Translations under genes and position numbers: made by a program | NCBI GenBank assembly: GCA_037138755.1 | Contig: JBAXHT010000003.1 | Span: 364,398-428,397, forward strand | DNA length: 64,000 nucleotides | From: Armatimonadota bacterium | GTDB lineage: Bacteria > Armatimonadota > Fimbriimonadia > Fimbriimonadales > Fimbriimonadaceae | Direction: 5' to 3' | The notes under the pieces: model-generated | Databases searched by the model: none | Told to the model about the DNA's origin: nothing | The model's input: only the letters and a program-made list of their open reading frames with translations | Part shown: positions 26,671-36,621 of the stretch, piece after piece | Layout of the letters: each line of letters opens with the position of its first letter | Numbering within the stretch: the first letter of the stretch is position 1

Positions 26671-27120
26671 TCACAAACTTGCATACCAAACGATCCACAC
26701 CGATACCATCGACATGACTTCCTTGAACCTCGTCCAGCCCGAATTCGAGCGGTCGGCGGAAACCGAGGTGATGACGACCAGAGCCAGCGCGGTGGAAAAG
26801 GCGAAGACGGCCCCATACGTCCATGCAAACATGATGATCGCCGAGAACACGGCGATGGCTACCGTGACAAGTTGACGTTTTGAGCCACGTTTGCGGGCTT
26901 TGGTCGAGAATATAAGCGGCTCGACTCCGACGCGTACGAGCACCGAAAACCCGAACGCCACGACCGTCAAAGCGACCCAGCCGGGAACCGGGCGTACATC
27001 CGGACCGAGCCAAATGTCCGAAGTGTGAGGATGGGGACCCAGAGCCGCCGCAACCGTCGAGCCCACCACCGCGAGGGTCCCCAGCATGCAGGTCCACCAT
27101 CTCGCGGCGATCACGTCCAT
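26671..27120 (-). CDS. small integral membrane protein, unknown
   Basis: A 149-residue protein with four predicted transmembrane segments: residues about 8-27, 47-67, 84-104 and 108-126, followed by a short charged loop and a last hydrophobic end (VMSMVSVWIVWYASL). No known motif. TAGTCT (27132-27127) lies exactly 6 bases before the ATG, indicating its own leaderless promoter. It is divergent from dnaE. Confidence 0.65.
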   Translation of the reverse strand: MDVIAARWWTCMLGTLAVVGSTVAAALGPHPHTSDIWLGPDVRPVPGWVALTVVAFGFSVLVRVGVEPLIFSTKARKRGSKRQLVTVAIAVFSAIIMFAWTYGAVFAFSTALALVVITSVSADRSNSGWTRFKEVMSMVSVWIVWYASL

Positions 27121-27261
27121 GAGCCGAGACTACCTGCAGTACCGATCAACTTTCAGTAACACCTGAAAGCAAAACACCCCATTTCGCACCGAACTCCTCG
27201 CGAAACGTGACCAAAAACCAGCCACAATCAAGCACCCCCAGCCGTCTGTAAGAAAGCCTGA

Positions 27262-30200
27262 ATGCCCCAGAACTTCGTCCACCTGCATAACCACACCGAG
27301 TATTCGTTGCTCGACGGCGCTAATCGCATCCCCGACCTGATCCAGCGCGCCGCCGACCTCGGTATGCCGGGCATGGCGATCTCCGATCACGGCGTTATGT
27401 TCGGTGTGATGGAGTTCTACATGGAGGCCAAGAAAAAGGGGATCAAGCCCATTCTCGGTGTCGAGGCCTACGTCGCTCCGCGTGGGATGGACAAAAAGGA
27501 CGGCCGAGCCGACCGAGAGAACTTTCACCTTCTACTGTTGGCGAAGGACCTTGAAGGCTATCGCAACCTCTGCAAACTCTCCTCAATCGCCGCGTTGAAG
27601 GGATTCTATGGCAAACCCCGCGTGGATCACGATGTCCTCCGTGCGCACAGCAAAGGCGTCATCGCAACTTCAGCTTGTTTGGGTTCCGAAGTATGTCAGG
27701 CTCTGATGAAGGGCGAATATGACCAGGCCCAGTACATCGCGGGGATGTACGCTGAGATGTTCGGGCAGGAGAATTTCTTCATTGAGCTTCAGGATCACGG
27801 CCTCAAGGAACAGCACGATATTTTTGAGCCGCTTTGCAAGATCGCCCGCGAGTTAAAGCTCCAGACTATCGCGACCAACGACGCCCACTACCTTTGCAAG
27901 GGAGATTCCAAAGCCCACGACGTTCTGCTGTGCGTCCAAACTGGCGAGCTCGTCGCCAACACGAACCGAATGAAGTTCGAGACCAACGAGTTCTTCATCA
28001 AGACCCAGGACGAAATGGCGGCCCTGTTCCCGGAGCATCCCGAGGCCCTGGAAAACACGCTGCGGGTCATGGAGATGTGCAACGTCGAGCTCGACAAGAG
28101 CCGCGCGCCGATGCCTCAGCCGAATATTCCGGACGGCCTTGACAGCACCGCCTACCTTCGCCAGCTCTGCGAAGAAGGGCTTTTACGCCGCGCCCGCAAT
28201 CCAGAATCGAAGCTCGAACGGCTCAACTTTGAACTGGGAATCATTGAGCAGACCGGCTTCGCCGACTACATGCTCCTCGTTCGCGAGTTCGCACAGGAAT
28301 CGCGAGACCGGGGAATCTTCTTTGGAGTTCGCGGCTCTGCAGCAGGTTCTCTTGTCGGTTACACCCTCGGTATCACCGACGTCGATGCCGTCGATTACGA
28401 CCTCACATTCGAACGATTCCTCAACCCAGAACGAATCTCCATGCCGGATATCGACATGGACTTTGAGGACGCACGGCGTGACGAGATCATCAAGTGGGTC
28501 ACCGAGCGATTCGGCGAGGACCACGTTGCACAGATCGTCACGTTCGGAACAATGGGCGCTAAGGCTGCGATCAAGGACTGCGGACGGGTCCTTGGCTACA
28601 CACCACAAGAAACCGACAAAATAACCAAACTCATCCCTGGCGTGCCTGGAATGACGCTGGATAAGGCTTTCAAAGAAGTTACTGAGTTCCGCGAAACCAT
28701 CAAGGCTGATCCACGCATTCAGAGCCTCTTCGACACTGCCAAGTCCGTCGAAGGCATGGCCCGTAACAGCGGCGTCCACGCCGCCGGAATCGTCATCTCC
28801 CGCGACCCGCTGGTCGACTACGTTCCGCTTTATAAAGGCAACGACGGGCAGGCAGTCACAGCCTATGAGATGGGGATTCTGGAGAAGATTGGTCTTCTCA
28901 AGATGGACTTCCTCGGTCTTTCCAACCTAACAGTTTTGGCTAAATGCGTCGGGCTGATCCGGCAAAGTCAAGGAATCGAAGTCGACCCTCGAAATGCCGA
29001 TGAGGCCGACCAAAAGACGTGGGACATGCTGGCTCGCGGCGAAACGACCGGCGTCTTCCAACTTGAAGGCGGCGGAATGACCCGCTGGGTGACCCAGCTC
29101 AAACCCGCTTCGGTGAGGGAGCTCGCCGCGATGGTGGCTCTCTACCGTCCGGGACCAATGGGCGAGATTCCGAAGTTCATCGACTACAAGTTCGAGAGAG
29201 CCAAGCCAACCTATCTCGACCCAAGAATGGAGCCGATATTAAGGGAAACCTACGGGATCATCGTCTACCAAGACCAGGTTCTCAAGCTCGTCCAGGCCCT
29301 CGCGGGATTCAGCCTCGGCAAAGCCGACATCCTTCGCCGCGCAATGGGAAAGAAGGATCTCAAAGAGATGCAGCGGATGCAGGTCGAGTTCCTCGAAGGC
29401 ACCCGCAAAAACGAGATTCGCGACGAGGATGCAAACAAGGTCTGGGAGCTCCTACTTCCCTTCGCCGGCTACGCATTCAACAAGGCCCATGCGGTTTGTT
29501 ACGCGATTTTGAGTCACCAAACAGCATTCCTGAAGGCTAACTATCCGGTCGAGTACATGGCGGCTCTTCTCGCCGTCTACCGAACCAAGGAAGACCGCGT
29601 TACCGCGTTCATCGAAGAGTGCCGTCGCATGAAGATCACGGTTCTTCCGCCAGATGTGAACGCTTCCGAAGCGGACTTCAGCATAGAGAAGGTAAAGAAT
29701 CGCTCAGTGATTCGGTTTGGACTCGGCGCGATCAAGGGGGTAGGCGATGGAATCGTTGAGGCGATCATCAAGGACCGAACCGAGAACGGACCCTTCACAC
29801 ACCTGTTCGAATTCTGCGAAAGAATTCGCCCAAGCGGAATGAACAAGACCGCCCTTGATGCGCTCATCAAATCAGGCTCACTAGACAGCATCGATCCCAA
29901 CCGCGCCAAGCTGATCGAGCACGCCGACGGCGCAATGGTCTTTGCCGACAACCTCGCAAAATCCAAAGCAGCAGGTCAAGACTCGCTATTCCTCGGCGAA
30001 GCCGAGGACGTGACCGCGACGAACTACCCGGTCATCCCCGAAATCGACGCCTACGGACGTTCCGAAAAGCTGGCATTCGAGAAGGAAGTGCTCGGAATCT
30101 ACGTCTCCGATCACCCTCTGCGGGGCCTTGAACGGGTACTTCAGAAGGCGGCAACCAACACCTGCGCGAGCATAGAGGAAGCCGAAGAGGGGAGCAAAGT

Positions 30201-30729
30201 CAAGCTTGCGGGAGTTATCGCCAGCACTCGAACAATCCTCACAAAGAGCGGAAACAAGATGCTCTCGATGACTCTCGAAGATTTCACCGGCGTTGCCCGT
30301 TGCATTGTTTTCGCGGGAACCCTTGAAAAGTTCGCCTCAGCACTCACGAAAGATCAAGTCGTGACGATCACCGGCGAAGTGGTTGTGAACGAGCGGCAGG
30401 GCGAAAAGTCTAGCGAAATCAGGCTTTTTGAAGCGAAACCGCTCGAAGGCTCCCTCGATATCGATCTGCATAGCCTTTCTGACCAAGCCGGGCTTTATGT
30501 CAAGATTTCGCGATCCACGAAGAGCGATCTCAACGTTTTCCGCAAGCTCGTCCAGGACCACCCGGGAGACCATGAGGTGTTCATACAAATGCTCCCGGAA
30601 AGCGACTACCTGCCGATCCCGCTTGGGTTGATGGTTAAGCCGAGCGACATGCTCTGCGCCGAGCTTCGCAAACTCTTCGGGCGAGAGGCGGTTGATCTTC
30701 GTAGCCACGGGGAACCGGGTGCGGTCTAA
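27262..30729 (+). CDS. dnaE: DNA polymerase III alpha subunit
   Basis: The replicative polymerase. The 1155-residue product is of normal DnaE length. An N-terminal PHP domain starts with HLHNHTEYS (residues 7-15) and keeps the metal-binding His residues. The palm shows catalytic Asp396 and Asp398 in PDIDMDF, and Asp549 in KMDFLGL. The tail has helix-hairpin-helix sequence (IKGVGDGIVEAII) and an OB fold (VKLAGVIASTRTILTKSGNKM). It is the DnaE1 type by overall length. Downstream genes follow with a 26-base gap. Confidence 0.97.
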   Translation: MPQNFVHLHNHTEYSLLDGANRIPDLIQRAADLGMPGMAISDHGVMFGVMEFYMEAKKKGIKPILGVEAYVAPRGMDKKDGRADRENFHLLLLAKDLEGYRNLCKLSSIAALKGFYGKPRVDHDVLRAHSKGVIATSACLGSEVCQALMKGEYDQAQYIAGMYAEMFGQENFFIELQDHGLKEQHDIFEPLCKIARELKLQTIATNDAHYLCKGDSKAHDVLLCVQTGELVANTNRMKFETNEFFIKTQDEMAALFPEHPEALENTLRVMEMCNVELDKSRAPMPQPNIPDGLDSTAYLRQLCEEGLLRRARNPESKLERLNFELGIIEQTGFADYMLLVREFAQESRDRGIFFGVRGSAAGSLVGYTLGITDVDAVDYDLTFERFLNPERISMPDIDMDFEDARRDEIIKWVTERFGEDHVAQIVTFGTMGAKAAIKDCGRVLGYTPQETDKITKLIPGVPGMTLDKAFKEVTEFRETIKADPRIQSLFDTAKSVEGMARNSGVHAAGIVISRDPLVDYVPLYKGNDGQAVTAYEMGILEKIGLLKMDFLGLSNLTVLAKCVGLIRQSQGIEVDPRNADEADQKTWDMLARGETTGVFQLEGGGMTRWVTQLKPASVRELAAMVALYRPGPMGEIPKFIDYKFERAKPTYLDPRMEPILRETYGIIVYQDQVLKLVQALAGFSLGKADILRRAMGKKDLKEMQRMQVEFLEGTRKNEIRDEDANKVWELLLPFAGYAFNKAHAVCYAILSHQTAFLKANYPVEYMAALLAVYRTKEDRVTAFIEECRRMKITVLPPDVNASEADFSIEKVKNRSVIRFGLGAIKGVGDGIVEAIIKDRTENGPFTHLFEFCERIRPSGMNKTALDALIKSGSLDSIDPNRAKLIEHADGAMVFADNLAKSKAAGQDSLFLGEAEDVTATNYPVIPEIDAYGRSEKLAFEKEVLGIYVSDHPLRGLERVLQKAATNTCASIEEAEEGSKVKLAGVIASTRTILTKSGNKMLSMTLEDFTGVARCIVFAGTLEKFASALTKDQVVTITGEVVVNERQGEKSSEIRLFEAKPLEGSLDIDLHSLSDQAGLYVKISRSTKSDLNVFRKLVQDHPGDHEVFIQMLPESDYLPIPLGLMVKPSDMLCAELRKLFGREAVDLRSHGEPGAV

Positions 30730-30755
30730 GCACGTTTAACCTAAAAGGGTAAATT

Positions 30756-31481
30756 ATGAGGGTGAAATTGGTTCGTCTCGTCTCTTTGGCGTCGCTGTTT
30801 ACGATTACCTCCGCCGCGCTCGCCCGAGACGCTTTTGACTTGCAGGTCGCAAACGTTGAGATCATGCGAGATAGGGCTGTTCAAGACGAACTCGGAATCA
30901 CCGAGGGTCAGCGCAAAAACCTGAACGGTTTCGCCGACAAGTTCAATGCGGCAAATAACGCCAAGATTGAAGAGTACAAGAAAGCGAAGAAACAGCCGGA
31001 TATGGCGTTTCAGAAGTTCACATACGGCGAGTATGTCAAAATGCGAACCGCAGTTCTCGGTGGCATTTCGGATGGTCAGTTGAAGCGTCTTCGCGAAATC
31101 ACGATCCAAGCTGCCGGACCCCGAGCAATTCTTGACAAAAACGTCGCGACAAAGATTGGCCTCACCGACAAGGATTACAGCTTCATCCGCTCGACAATCA
31201 TTGCCTCGGACCAGAAGATCGCGAAGATCAAGGGCGAGGTCGGTGAAGGCATTCGAAAGAAGTACGAAAAAACTGCCAAACCGAAGACCCAGAAAGAAGC
31301 CGAAGCGCTGAACAAGAAAGTCCAGGCAGACATTGCCGCGGCAATGAAAAAGCGCGAGCCCGAACTCAAAGCACTCGTGACAGCTTCAGACAACAAGGTC
31401 AAATCGGTTGTCAAACAAACCCACCTCGACAAGCTCAAAGCACTTGCTGGAAAGCCGTTCGTCCCTAAGGCGAAGAAATGA
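30756..31481 (+). CDS. secreted helical protein of unknown function
   Basis: A 241-residue exported protein, signal peptide cleaved near ALA-RD (residue 24). The rest is charged and largely helical, Lys-rich, with QDELGITEGQRKNLNGF and a second TKIGLTDKDYSFIR segment resembling it (an L-T-E/D-x-Q-type repeat common in exported planctomycete-like proteins). No enzyme motif. A GGG-containing ribosome site precedes the ATG. The stop overlaps trpA by 4 bases, so the two are coupled in the dnaE-unknown-trpA operon. Confidence 0.7.
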   Translation: MRVKLVRLVSLASLFTITSAALARDAFDLQVANVEIMRDRAVQDELGITEGQRKNLNGFADKFNAANNAKIEEYKKAKKQPDMAFQKFTYGEYVKMRTAVLGGISDGQLKRLREITIQAAGPRAILDKNVATKIGLTDKDYSFIRSTIIASDQKIAKIKGEVGEGIRKKYEKTAKPKTQKEAEALNKKVQADIAAAMKKREPELKALVTASDNKVKSVVKQTHLDKLKALAGKPFVPKAKK

Positions 31482-32263
31482 CCCTGACCGAGAAGTTCTC
31501 TGACCTCGCGAGCCGAGGGGAAAAGGCTCTCGTCTGCTTCTTCACCGCCGGAGACCAGCCCCTGGTGGATCTTCCCCGGATCGTCTCGATTCTGGAAGAA
31601 GCAGGAGCCGATGCGATTGAGATCGGAATACCCTTTTCCGATCCTTTTGGCGAGGGGCCAACGATTCAGCACTCCTCACAGCGCGCTCTGGAAAACGGAG
31701 CAACCGTCTCCAAGATTCTTGATGCAATTTCTCGTTGTAACGCATCGATTCCGCTGGTCACGATGGGTTATTACAATCCAATTCTGAGAACCGGCCTCGA
31801 TGCGTACGCAACTGGATCAAAACAAGCTGGCTGTACGGGGACGATTATCAGCGACCTTATCCCGGATGAAGCTGATGACTGGGATGCCGCCTCCGCACGA
31901 GCCGGGTTGGAAACGATTTACCTGTGTGCCCCCACCTCGACTTCGACGCGAATTGAAGAGGTCGCTCGTCGCTCGACGGGCTTTGTCTACGCGGTTTCTC
32001 GAACCGGCGTCACTGGAGCCGAAAGTGCGGTTCCACCCGAAGTGAAGGAGCTCGTCGCCCGGGTGCGAGCCTTGACTCCAAAGCCGGTTTGTGTTGGCTT
32101 TGGAATATCAAAGCCAGAACATGTCCGAATGGTCTGCTCGGTAGCCGACGGAGCCGTGGTAGGATCTGCGCTCGTGAAGTGCCTCCACGAGCACTGGGGT
32201 ACCGCTGATGCGGAGTCACAAGTATCAGCGCTGGTGAAAGAGCTCAAAGCAGCTACGCATTAG
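31478..32263 (+). CDS. trpA: tryptophan synthase alpha subunit
   Basis: TrpA cleaves indole-3-glycerol phosphate to indole and G3P and passes indole to TrpB. The 261-residue TIM barrel has the catalytic Glu48 in EIGIPFSDP. In the next motif Glu59 (GEGPTIQ) replaces the Asp60 of the Salmonella enzyme; an AEGP form is common in other phyla and should be active. YAVSRTGVTGA and VGFGIS phosphate-binding loops are intact. No trpB or other trp gene is adjacent; instead it is coupled to a secreted protein gene. Confidence 0.95.
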   Translation: MTLTEKFSDLASRGEKALVCFFTAGDQPLVDLPRIVSILEEAGADAIEIGIPFSDPFGEGPTIQHSSQRALENGATVSKILDAISRCNASIPLVTMGYYNPILRTGLDAYATGSKQAGCTGTIISDLIPDEADDWDAASARAGLETIYLCAPTSTSTRIEEVARRSTGFVYAVSRTGVTGAESAVPPEVKELVARVRALTPKPVCVGFGISKPEHVRMVCSVADGAVVGSALVKCLHEHWGTADAESQVSALVKELKAATH

Positions 32264-32273
32264 GGTGGGTTGC

Positions 32274-33935
32274 TTACAGCTTCGACAAATCTGGTCGTAA
32301 TCGATAAACCGAAGTCGCTCTTTGGATCATGTTCGCGACCGAAAGGATCGTCCCCTCGTCGTAGAGACGCCCAATCAAGGAAACTCCAATTGGACGACCT
32401 TGGTCGTTCACGCCCATGGGGATGAATATCTGGGGATGTCCGGTCAGGTTGGTGGTCACCAAAACATCTCCTGCACGTTCTGGGATCACAACCACATCGA
32501 AATCAGCTAACTCCTCCTCAAACTTCTTCATAAGCGGGGTCCTTGCCCGCATTGCTTGGATGTAGTCAACGCCAGAGTGCAATTCCGACGCCCGAAAGAT
32601 CGGCGGCCATAGAGAACCTTTCATCGTGTCAACTCGTCCGTCGCGAGTGATTTCGTCAAATGCGGCGGCGGCCTCGATGGAGAGAACCTCATCGACGCCA
32701 TCCGTTGAGGGCGAAAACTTTACGCCCTTCAGCTTCGCTCCCATGCCTTGCAGAAGTGGGCCAACCGGACCGATCTCTTTGGCAACATCGTCTTCGTCAA
32801 AACCCTGGCTTGCCATCACTCCAATCTTGAGCTTGCTCAGGTCAACAGTTGGCCGGTACGTGAACGGATAATCCACAGCCATTTGGTCCTTGCCATCTGA
32901 TCCGTGAATCGCAGCTAAAACCATCGCACAATCCTCAGCGCATCGGCAAAGTGGACCGACCTTGTCCATCGTCCACGAGAGCGCCATTGCTCCAAACCGA
33001 CTGGTTCGCCCAAAGGTCGGTCTTAGGCCAGTGACGCGGCAACGCTGGGAAGGCGAAATGATTGAGCCGAGGGTCTCGGTACCGATTCCAAAGGCGAAGA
33101 GCCCGGCCGCAACTCCGCTGGCCGAGCCAGCCGATGAGCCACTAGAACCCTGCTTCGGATTCCAGGGATTCAGAGTGAGTCCCCCAAACCAACGGTCTCC
33201 GTACGCCAGTGCACCAACCGAAGTCTTCGCGACGCAAATCGCCCCTGCAGCGGTCAACTTCACAAACACGGTGGAATTGTAGGCGAGGGATTGATCTTTG
33301 AAAGGTTCTGCCCCCCACGTCGTGACGTAGTCCTTGACAGCGAACAAGTCTTTGATTCCGTAGGGAATGCCGTGGAGCGGTCCCCGGTACTTCCCTTTCT
33401 GAATCTCCTCGTGGGCTTTTTTAGCTTGGGCCCGGGCGAGGTCTTCAGTCAGCGTAATGACGCAGAGCAGCTTGGGCCCAAACTCTTTGAGTCGCTTGAG
33501 ATAGAGTTCAGTGAGTTCGATTGGCGAAAGCTGCTTGGATTTGATCAAGTGGCTCAGTTCACTGACAGTCAAAAAAGCAATATCCTCATCTTTGGAGGGT
33601 TTAGTCAAATTCTTGGGAGCAGTGCTTCGGACGTCGTTCTTGTACCCAGTCCTAGGCTTCTTTCCTTGCGGGACGAAGTTAAAGGCCGGCGAAATGTCGT
33701 TGCTTAGACCTGTTGCTCGAAGCTTCTGGAGCGCATCGTGGCCAGGCGAAAAAGAGCTAAGGACGCCTTTGCGTTGTTCGTCAGTGAGCGAGATTCCAGC
33801 AAGCTTTTCGGCGGCCTTGATGTCTTCCAAGGTCACCTTACCGGTTTGGCCAGCGATCACCTGTAAAGGGGCACTTAGAGCTAACAACGAACCCGACAAA
33901 AAGTGCTTCCGCGATATCCCGGCATCAAAACCCAT
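32274..33935 (-). CDS. exported amidase (amidase signature family)
   Basis: A 553-residue amidase with the Ser-cisSer-Lys triad: Lys195 in GIPYGIKDLF, Ser268 in GSSGSSAGSASG and nucleophile Ser291 in TETLGSIIS (usually TGGSI). The first 28 residues (SRKHFLSGSLLALSAPLQ) look like a signal, possibly Tat-like although only one Arg is seen. The family hydrolyses amides, including GatA-like and peptide amidases; the substrate is unknown. TAGAAT (33947-33942) lies 6 bases before the ATG and uses the stop codon of the upstream glycosidase gene. It could be made from that operon as well. Confidence 0.87.
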   Translation of the reverse strand: MGFDAGISRKHFLSGSLLALSAPLQVIAGQTGKVTLEDIKAAEKLAGISLTDEQRKGVLSSFSPGHDALQKLRATGLSNDISPAFNFVPQGKKPRTGYKNDVRSTAPKNLTKPSKDEDIAFLTVSELSHLIKSKQLSPIELTELYLKRLKEFGPKLLCVITLTEDLARAQAKKAHEEIQKGKYRGPLHGIPYGIKDLFAVKDYVTTWGAEPFKDQSLAYNSTVFVKLTAAGAICVAKTSVGALAYGDRWFGGLTLNPWNPKQGSSGSSAGSASGVAAGLFAFGIGTETLGSIISPSQRCRVTGLRPTFGRTSRFGAMALSWTMDKVGPLCRCAEDCAMVLAAIHGSDGKDQMAVDYPFTYRPTVDLSKLKIGVMASQGFDEDDVAKEIGPVGPLLQGMGAKLKGVKFSPSTDGVDEVLSIEAAAAFDEITRDGRVDTMKGSLWPPIFRASELHSGVDYIQAMRARTPLMKKFEEELADFDVVVIPERAGDVLVTTNLTGHPQIFIPMGVNDQGRPIGVSLIGRLYDEGTILSVANMIQRATSVYRLRPDLSKL

Positions 33936-33944
33936 CTTGGAATT

Positions 33945-35651
33945 CTACTCGTTTGCCCACTTGTTGATCAGCCACCAGTTTGCTTGATCATGCGGTACGA
34001 ACTTTGGATGAATCAACGTCTCAAAAGACGGCAAGTACCCGAGAGAGCCGCCGCCGTACTGCTTTATCCGAATGATCACTTCCTCGACATACCGCCGAGC
34101 CTTTTGGCAACGGTGGATATCTGCCAGCGAGCCGCACGAGTTGATACTGGTCGCCACTGCGATCTTCTCCAAATCTTCAAAAATCTGGCGGCACGGGGCG
34201 AGGTGATTCATCGCCTCACCGGGCTTCCTCTCTGCGTATGCACTAGCCGACTTATCAACCTGCCGGACGAACTCGATCGACTTCTTGACGAACTGACTGA
34301 CGCCCCTCTGGTCCGAATCCAGAGCAAATGCCGTCGCTCGCTCGGCAATCTCCCAAGCCTTTTCTCCGCCGGGGCCAAGAAGGCTTTCTCGGTCGCGTAG
34401 CCAAAGCAGGAACGGGTTGGAGTAGAGCAAAAGGCGGCACTTGATACCGCTTCTGATTCCGCCGAATGCGAACCAGTCGCCGTTCAAAAACGGATCTGCC
34501 GCAAGGAGTTTGAGTTTCTCCTCAAGTTCATTCGTACCTCTGAACATTGATGACAAACCGCATTCCTGCAGCTCAACTCCCATCAATCGAGCCCATTCTT
34601 CTTGGGTTTCGGAGTGTTTGAGATAGGACTTCAGCAGTTGTCCCTGTTTCCAAGAGGAGCCACTAAGCTGTCCAAAACCTGCGACGTCCTCACGGTACAT
34701 CGCGATATCCTCATCCCGGGTCCCGGATTCGATAGGAAATCCGCGTCCGACCTCAGGTTGCGCACAGCTCAAAATCGCTCCGCACCCCTCGATGACTGGC
34801 AGAATCGTGTTGTAGTTCCCCATGAGCCCCAGTTCCCAGGTTGTAACGCAAACTCCTTCGACCCCAAGCCGCTCGGCGGCTTCCGCGTGCTCGGTCACGT
34901 TGCGCTCGGTCTGCGGCAGGTGACACCAAGCCGCGTTATAGGTATGAACTGCCGGGCAAAACACCGTCCGAAATCCCTTCTCTCGGAACAGTTCGGACGT
35001 GTATTCGGGAGATTTGAAGTACTGCCAGTCAAAGATCACTGTCTCCTTCGGCATGGATTCGAGCGCGGAAGGATGTTCGAAATACATATCTCCCCAGACC
35101 CCCGGGGTACGCCCCAGATCGACCACTCTCTGAGCCAGCGGGGCAAAGTGGCGAGCGTACAATGCTGCCTTCCCATCGCCTTCCTGCGCTTCTACAAATG
35201 CCCGCGAAGCTCCTCGCCCGAGCTGGGCCGTTTCGTCACCGCCAATGTGAATCAGCTCCGAGTCAAAGATTGACACGGCATCATCAACAATCGACTCACA
35301 CAGCGAGACAAACTTAGGATTGATCGGATCGCCCGACATTCCGGCGAACCGCTCACAAGCGAACTGCTCGCCACCCGAGGAATACAAGAACCCTTCAAAA
35401 TGTCCGAGCAAGTTGATAAACGGCACGATTTGAAGCTCTTTGAACTCCTTCTGCAACGACTTCACTAACTCTGGCGTCAAGGCACCCAGACCCGCGACCC
35501 AGGGCACCGAAGGATAGGCGAATCGATGCTCCAGATACAGCCCAAGAGCGTTATAGCCCGAGTCCAGAGACAATTTACACAGATGCCGCATGTACGCTGG
35601 CGTCGGGCACTGCTCCCGCGCGATGTCGTACAGCCACATCCGCAGCTTCAT
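33945..35651 (-). CDS. GH20-like beta-hexosaminidase family protein
   Basis: A 568-residue protein with a TIM-barrel hexosaminidase domain. The catalytic Asp-Glu pair is Asp139-Glu140 in IHIGGDETAQLG, the GH20 signature. Upstream strands (VPFINLLGHFEGFLY) and the later VIFDWQY and VCVTTWELG are typical. No signal peptide is visible, so it may act in the cytoplasm on N-acetylhexosaminides. Start ATG 35651 (MKLRMWLYD) lies 4 bases after the prs stop. With glmU upstream in the same operon it may link to amino-sugar recycling; that link is inference. Confidence 0.82.
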   Translation of the reverse strand: MKLRMWLYDIAREQCPTPAYMRHLCKLSLDSGYNALGLYLEHRFAYPSVPWVAGLGALTPELVKSLQKEFKELQIVPFINLLGHFEGFLYSSGGEQFACERFAGMSGDPINPKFVSLCESIVDDAVSIFDSELIHIGGDETAQLGRGASRAFVEAQEGDGKAALYARHFAPLAQRVVDLGRTPGVWGDMYFEHPSALESMPKETVIFDWQYFKSPEYTSELFREKGFRTVFCPAVHTYNAAWCHLPQTERNVTEHAEAAERLGVEGVCVTTWELGLMGNYNTILPVIEGCGAILSCAQPEVGRGFPIESGTRDEDIAMYREDVAGFGQLSGSSWKQGQLLKSYLKHSETQEEWARLMGVELQECGLSSMFRGTNELEEKLKLLAADPFLNGDWFAFGGIRSGIKCRLLLYSNPFLLWLRDRESLLGPGGEKAWEIAERATAFALDSDQRGVSQFVKKSIEFVRQVDKSASAYAERKPGEAMNHLAPCRQIFEDLEKIAVATSINSCGSLADIHRCQKARRYVEEVIIRIKQYGGGSLGYLPSFETLIHPKFVPHDQANWWLINKWANE

Positions 35652-35655
35652 CGAC

Positions 35656-36621
35656 CTAGCCCCACTGCCCGAACAATTCACTGATGGAAGTGTTCTGGTT
35701 GATTCGCTTAATCGCCGCCGCAATCAACGGCGCCGCCGAAAGGACGGTCAGCTTGGGGAACAACTTGTCCTCCGGAAGGTTGACCGTATCCAAGACGACG
35801 ACTTCTGAGATGCAGCTATCTTGGAGCCTTTGGGTTGCGGGAGCGGAGAGAATCGCGTGGGTGCAGCACGCTATGACTTCTTTCGCTCCTCGATCCATCA
35901 GGGCTTGGGCACCGGAAGCAATTGACCCGCCAGTGTCGATCATGTCATCGATCATCACGCAACGCTTACCTTTGAAGTCTCCAACGATTTCTACGACCTC
36001 AACCTGATTCGGTGCCGGACGCCGCTTCGCAATAACAATGAACGGACACTTCAGCATGTCCGCGAGTTTCTTCGCACGTCCGACCCCGCCGACATCTGGT
36101 GCGACGACGCAGACATCGTCTTGGTTTGCCAGTCCCTTCTTGATGAAATAATCTCCCAAAATGGGCCCACCATAAAGGTGGTCCACCGGAATATTGAAGA
36201 AGCCCTGGATCTGGTCGGCGTGGAGGTCAAGAGTCACGACTCGTGAAGCCCCAGCCATTTGGATGAAGTCCGCCACCAGTCGAGCTGTGATCGGCTCCCG
36301 CGGCTTCACCTTCTTGTCCTGACGAGCGTAGCCGTAGTACGGCATGACCACCGTAATCCGCTTCGCCGACGCCCTTCGGAACGCATCGAGAAGGATGAAC
36401 AGCTCCATCAGATTATCGTTCGCCGGAGCGCAGGTGGGTTGGAGAATGAACACGTCTGACCCGCGAGCCGACTCTTCGATCATAATCCGAATTTCGCCGT
36501 CCGCGAACTTGGAAGCCTTGAGTTTGCCCAGCGGAGCACCCAGCTCTGCAGCAACTTTCGTGGCCAAAGAAGGGTTCGCGTTGCCGGCAAACAGCTTGAT
36601 GTCGTTGGTTGGTTCGTTCAT
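35656..36621 (-). CDS. prs: ribose-phosphate pyrophosphokinase
   Basis: PRPP synthetase makes phosphoribosyl pyrophosphate from ribose 5-phosphate and ATP for nucleotide, His and Trp synthesis. The 321-residue product has the class I signatures: the FADGEIRI start region, YYGYARQDKK, the DLHADQIQGFF divalent cation motif and the PRPP loop VMIDDMIDTGGSI. Start ATG 36621 overlaps the glmU stop (ATGA). The glmU-prs order is common in bacteria. Glycosidase gene follows after 4 bases. Confidence 0.97.
   Translation of the reverse strand: MNEPTNDIKLFAGNANPSLATKVAAELGAPLGKLKASKFADGEIRIMIEESARGSDVFILQPTCAPANDNLMELFILLDAFRRASAKRITVVMPYYGYARQDKKVKPREPITARLVADFIQMAGASRVVTLDLHADQIQGFFNIPVDHLYGGPILGDYFIKKGLANQDDVCVVAPDVGGVGRAKKLADMLKCPFIVIAKRRPAPNQVEVVEIVGDFKGKRCVMIDDMIDTGGSIASGAQALMDRGAKEVIACCTHAILSAPATQRLQDSCISEVVVLDTVNLPEDKLFPKLTVLSAAPLIAAAIKRINQNTSISELFGQWG

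Noticed and set aside
31638..31658. TrpA Glu in place of Asp60 as a defect
   Set aside because: An EGP form of this motif occurs widely among TrpA proteins, so it is not evidence of inactivity.
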